Source of the DNA: Paenibacillus sp. 481
Lineage (GTDB): Bacteria; Bacillota; Bacilli; Paenibacillales; Paenibacillaceae
Assembly: GCF_021223605.1 (NCBI RefSeq)
Contig: NZ_CP075175.1
Span: 4,233,501-4,297,500 of the forward strand
DNA length: 64,000 bases
Direction of reading: 5' to 3'
Shown here: positions 62,401 to 64,000 of the stretch, one piece after another
How the letters are laid out: every line of letters starts with the position of its first letter
Position numbering within the stretch: position 1 is the stretch's first letter
Program-made: the position numbers and the translations under genes
The notes under the pieces: model-generated
Databases searched by the model: none
Seen by the model: the letters and a program-made list of their open reading frames with translations, nothing else
What the model was told of the DNA's origin: nothing

Positions 62401-64000
62401 ATTTAAAGCAACCGATATTACAAATGAGGATTCGGTGCGGACAATTGTCCATGATGCTGAAAGCAACTGGTCCGAACAGCTAGACGGAATTATTCATCTC
62501 GCCGGAGTGATTGAAGAACGGCTGTTGACTGATTTAATGGTGGAAGAGCTAGAAGCTCAGTATGAAGCCAAAGTATATGGCTCTTATGTCCTGCATCAAA
62601 TAGCGTTGCAGAGACCGAATTGTCAGTTTATTGCAGCTTCATCCGCACGAAGCTTCCTTTCGGGGATGACTCTGGGTGGATATTGTTCAGCTAACGGATT
62701 TGTTGAGGTGTTTACCCAGTATCAGCATTATAGATGCGGAACGAATGCGGCCTGTTTTGCATGGAGCGTGTGGGATGAAATCGGAATGAGCCGCAATTTA
62801 ATTACGAAACAAGCATTGCTTGCTAGAGGATATATGCCCATCACGTCATACCAAGGCATTTACTCCCTGCTAGCTGGGTTAATGACAGGTCGCGCGATGC
62901 TGTTCATTGGAATTGACGGTAGCAAGCAAGATTTCCGTGATCGTAATGTGGAGCTGGTTACTACACAACATAGATTGTATGCGTTTGTTGAGACGAAAGA
63001 GGCGCAACATATTCAAACTTCACAGATTGTAAACTCGATTACGGAATTCTTGAAGAATGAGGCGATTGAGCATCAAGTACGCGTAAAGAAGCTAAATACT
63101 TTACCGTTAACTGAACATGGTCAAATCGATCGGGCTATTCTTGTTCAGCTTATGGAGTCAGAGACAACGAAGCGTAAATATGTGTTGGCAGAGACAGAGC
63201 TAGAGAAACAGCTAGTCCAAATGTGGCTCCACATCCTCGCTATTAAACAGCTAAGTGTTGAAGACAATTTCTTTGCTCTAGGGGGCCATTCACTGAAAGC
63301 AACACAGCTTGTATCGCGCATAAAGGAGCGATTTCAAGCGGACGTTACGCTGCAAGATTTATTTCTTAATCCTACAGTCCGACAGTTTGCTGCCCTTGTA
63401 CAGCGAAGATTAGGGATAGGTGAACAGTCAAGTGTCCTGCAACAGTATTCACGAGGCGACCATGTGCCGATGTCATATGCTCAAAAGCGTCAATGGTTTC
63501 TTTACAAGTGGGAACCAGATAATCCTTATTACAACAATACTTTCTCGTTACGTCTAAGGGGCCCTCTACATGTAGACATTTTGTCGCGTAGTGTTCAATC
63601 TCTTGTAGACCGTCACGAAACATTACGGACGAATTTTGACGTGATTGACGATGTACCTATGCAAGTCATAAGTGCTGAGAGAAGAGTCAACATGGGCATA
63701 CACGACTTATCGAGTCTTCCACCGTCCGATCGTGAACAGGAATGGAATCGGCTTTGTAAGCAAGAAGCGAGTACGCCATTTCAATTGACAGACGGACCGT
63801 TAATCCGCTTCCGATTGTTTAAATGGGCAGAGCAAGAGCATGTATTACTTACGACGATTCATCATATTATTTCCGATGGTTGGTCCGTAGGTGTACTTAT
63901 GCGAGATCTTAACGCCTACTATACCGCGGAAGTTCAAAGTGTTCAGGCTGACATTCGACCGTTGCCGTTACAGTATGCAGACTATGCAATCTGGCACAAC
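59477..64000 (+). CDS. Nonribosomal peptide synthetase, AMP ligase-KR-carrier-condensation (partial)
   Basis: The frame is open to the window end (over 1500 codons). Order: helical N-terminus with a Ser-rich linker (about 60-90); adenylating domain (TSGSTGIPKCVQ about 268, FGMSELSS about 420, ETGDLAF, GRNKDVIIINGNNYHNYEIE about 550, PKTNSGKIQR about 638); ketoreductase (LITGLGGIS about 915, Tyr-Asn in GGYCSANGF about 1068); carrier protein (FALGGHSLKA, Ser about 1272); condensation domain (MSYAQKRQWFLY about 1328, HHIISDG about 1462). The RNKDVIIINGxNY pattern fits FAAL/acyl-ligase loading domains. TTG 59471, GTG 59474, GTG 59477 and ATG 59507 are all possible starts; none has a good site. 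Confidence 0.9.
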   Translation, partial: MTVILRKNSNMLHDTPFDYRDLETYLRQQHHSILNNIAVEVQTESIPISSIHLTDIFPHKRKSNSSARKQTPVSTSSSSTEETSTTSPAFCSKEVLLIDEHEPRTLQDILRRAALSAPTSEMIFFNSEGTEERVSYADAWEEAERILGGLQARGLQPQDFVIFQFSTNRSFITALWACILGGFLPAPLGVAPDYREHSAAVTKLYGVWELLEHAVILTNSSLYPSLLQLSELWETEELQIIDMDSLLHGEATCQTHIPSEDELALNLLTSGSTGIPKCVQHTHQSILHMIRSSSTALQLGTDDVWLNWMPLDHVGGLIMSHLQSTYVTCSQVHPQIEQFIADPLQWLHWIDTYCVTSTWAPNFAFTLINSLEDDIQQHHWNLASIRHIINGAEAIVPQTTQKFLTILQPFGLPEDAITAAFGMSELSSVIAYSKHIIRGKEMSGVHVVTQKSLTGTLQFTDPTAEDAVFFTEIGGPLHGVSIRIVDSNHQLLPENTIGRLQINTKQLMRGYYKNPEANAEVFVGEGWFETGDLAFLHKGRLTITGRNKDVIIINGNNYHNYEIESCVEELSGIRVTFTAACGISDGGTGQESLAIFFVPVDDDVPFVMDMINQIREHVTRKFGIYPEYVIPLNQQQFPKTNSGKIQRIQLSKNWMDGQYSEIQKQIDLYFANENTLPNWFYQPVWIESDIDNTMPQSPVNEDMHVVFVDQEGLWEQFKGNAIYVEIGDHFEQITQNRYRINPSLPMDYVLLLQALENEGVQRLHIYHLWNYSVYDGELATLAHLRNAQVIGSHSLLLLVKALQERVLVELSITIVTTNALVTSKSDHVAYEKATIIGLLKTVSQEMPLINCRLVDFDITCPVTHGRILAQEALHLEQGSIETLVAYRGQKRLVERIEKMMITDNVKQEIPFKQKGNYLITGLGGISQLVASYLLENFEARLVILGRTELANWSREIKKQYEALCELAKKNGGSIEFKATDITNEDSVRTIVHDAESNWSEQLDGIIHLAGVIEERLLTDLMVEELEAQYEAKVYGSYVLHQIALQRPNCQFIAASSARSFLSGMTLGGYCSANGFVEVFTQYQHYRCGTNAACFAWSVWDEIGMSRNLITKQALLARGYMPITSYQGIYSLLAGLMTGRAMLFIGIDGSKQDFRDRNVELVTTQHRLYAFVETKEAQHIQTSQIVNSITEFLKNEAIEHQVRVKKLNTLPLTEHGQIDRAILVQLMESETTKRKYVLAETELEKQLVQMWLHILAIKQLSVEDNFFALGGHSLKATQLVSRIKERFQADVTLQDLFLNPTVRQFAALVQRRLGIGEQSSVLQQYSRGDHVPMSYAQKRQWFLYKWEPDNPYYNNTFSLRLRGPLHVDILSRSVQSLVDRHETLRTNFDVIDDVPMQVISAERRVNMGIHDLSSLPPSDREQEWNRLCKQEASTPFQLTDGPLIRFRLFKWAEQEHVLLTTIHHIISDGWSVGVLMRDLNAYYTAEVQSVQADIRPLPLQYADYAIWHN

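Noticed and set aside
1-64000. tRNA, rRNA, insertion sequences or integrases
   Set aside because: No cloverleaf, rRNA segment, transposase motif or terminal inverted repeat was found on either strand by reading.

Overview
The window reads as a chromosomal segment of a spore-forming, low-to-mid GC Firmicute, most likely in the Paenibacillaceae (Paenibacillus or Brevibacillus relatives). The reasons are strong AGGAGG-type ribosome sites, Bacillus-type genes (YqhG/YqhH pair, YqzE, a CwlD-like amidase, a Spo0E-like peptide, a PucR-type regulator beside ald), a c-di-AMP riboswitch, and TnrA/GlnR and Fur operators. The species is inferred, not proven. No tRNA, rRNA, transposase or cas gene was seen.

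Layout. 1-600: the leader-distal end of a CRISPR array with a C. difficile-like type I-B repeat, followed by three decayed repeats still at spacer-sized intervals. 0.9-9.2 kb: an accessory region with an XRE-TPR (RRNPP-type) regulator overlapping a 40-codon Phr-like peptide gene, a Spo0E-like/XRE pair, a SUKH immunity-type gene broken by a nonsense codon, a DUF1963 gene, and several small secreted proteins. 9.3-13.7 kb: a complete D-Ala-D-Ser vancomycin-resistance set (VanG/C-type ligase, VanXY, VanT racemase) with no vanRS in the window but a terminator-like hairpin in the leader. 13.7-21.3 kb: mostly core genes (deacetylase, CwlD-like amidase, YqzE, YqhG, YqhH), with conspicuous tandem repeats in and upstream of yqhG.

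21.4-26.8 kb: a petrobactin-like siderophore operon (asbA, asbB and a fused asbD-asbE) behind two Fur boxes; asbC and asbF are absent here. 26.9-31.8 kb: one gene for a 1624-residue protein with about 12 DUF11-type repeats. 32-35.4 kb: LysE exporter, S66 peptidase, GNAT and SRPBCC genes. 35.5-38.3 kb: urease with a fused UreA-UreB subunit and two TnrA/GlnR boxes upstream. 38.5-47.5 kb: ald with a PucR-type regulator, DUF1836, CNNM transporter, uppP, nitronate monooxygenase, thioesterase and MarR. 47.9-48.8 kb: c-di-AMP riboswitch and CAP-domain protein.

49-51.2 kb: decayed and small genes. 51.4-57.9 kb: a Fur-box operon combining an MptD-type ECF S component, two siderophore-importer-like ABC half-transporters, EcfT and a double EcfA ATPase; an AAA ATPase gene follows. 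This block is bracketed by an intact gene (50.8 kb) and a deleted copy of it (59.0 kb). A methyltransferase remnant comes next. From about 59.5 kb to the window end runs a large NRPS gene with the order acyl/aryl-AMP ligase, ketoreductase, carrier protein, condensation domain. Iron is a recurring theme (three Fur boxes, siderophore synthesis, putative ferric-siderophore uptake), as is cell-wall adaptation (Van cassette, UppP, amidase, CAP protein).
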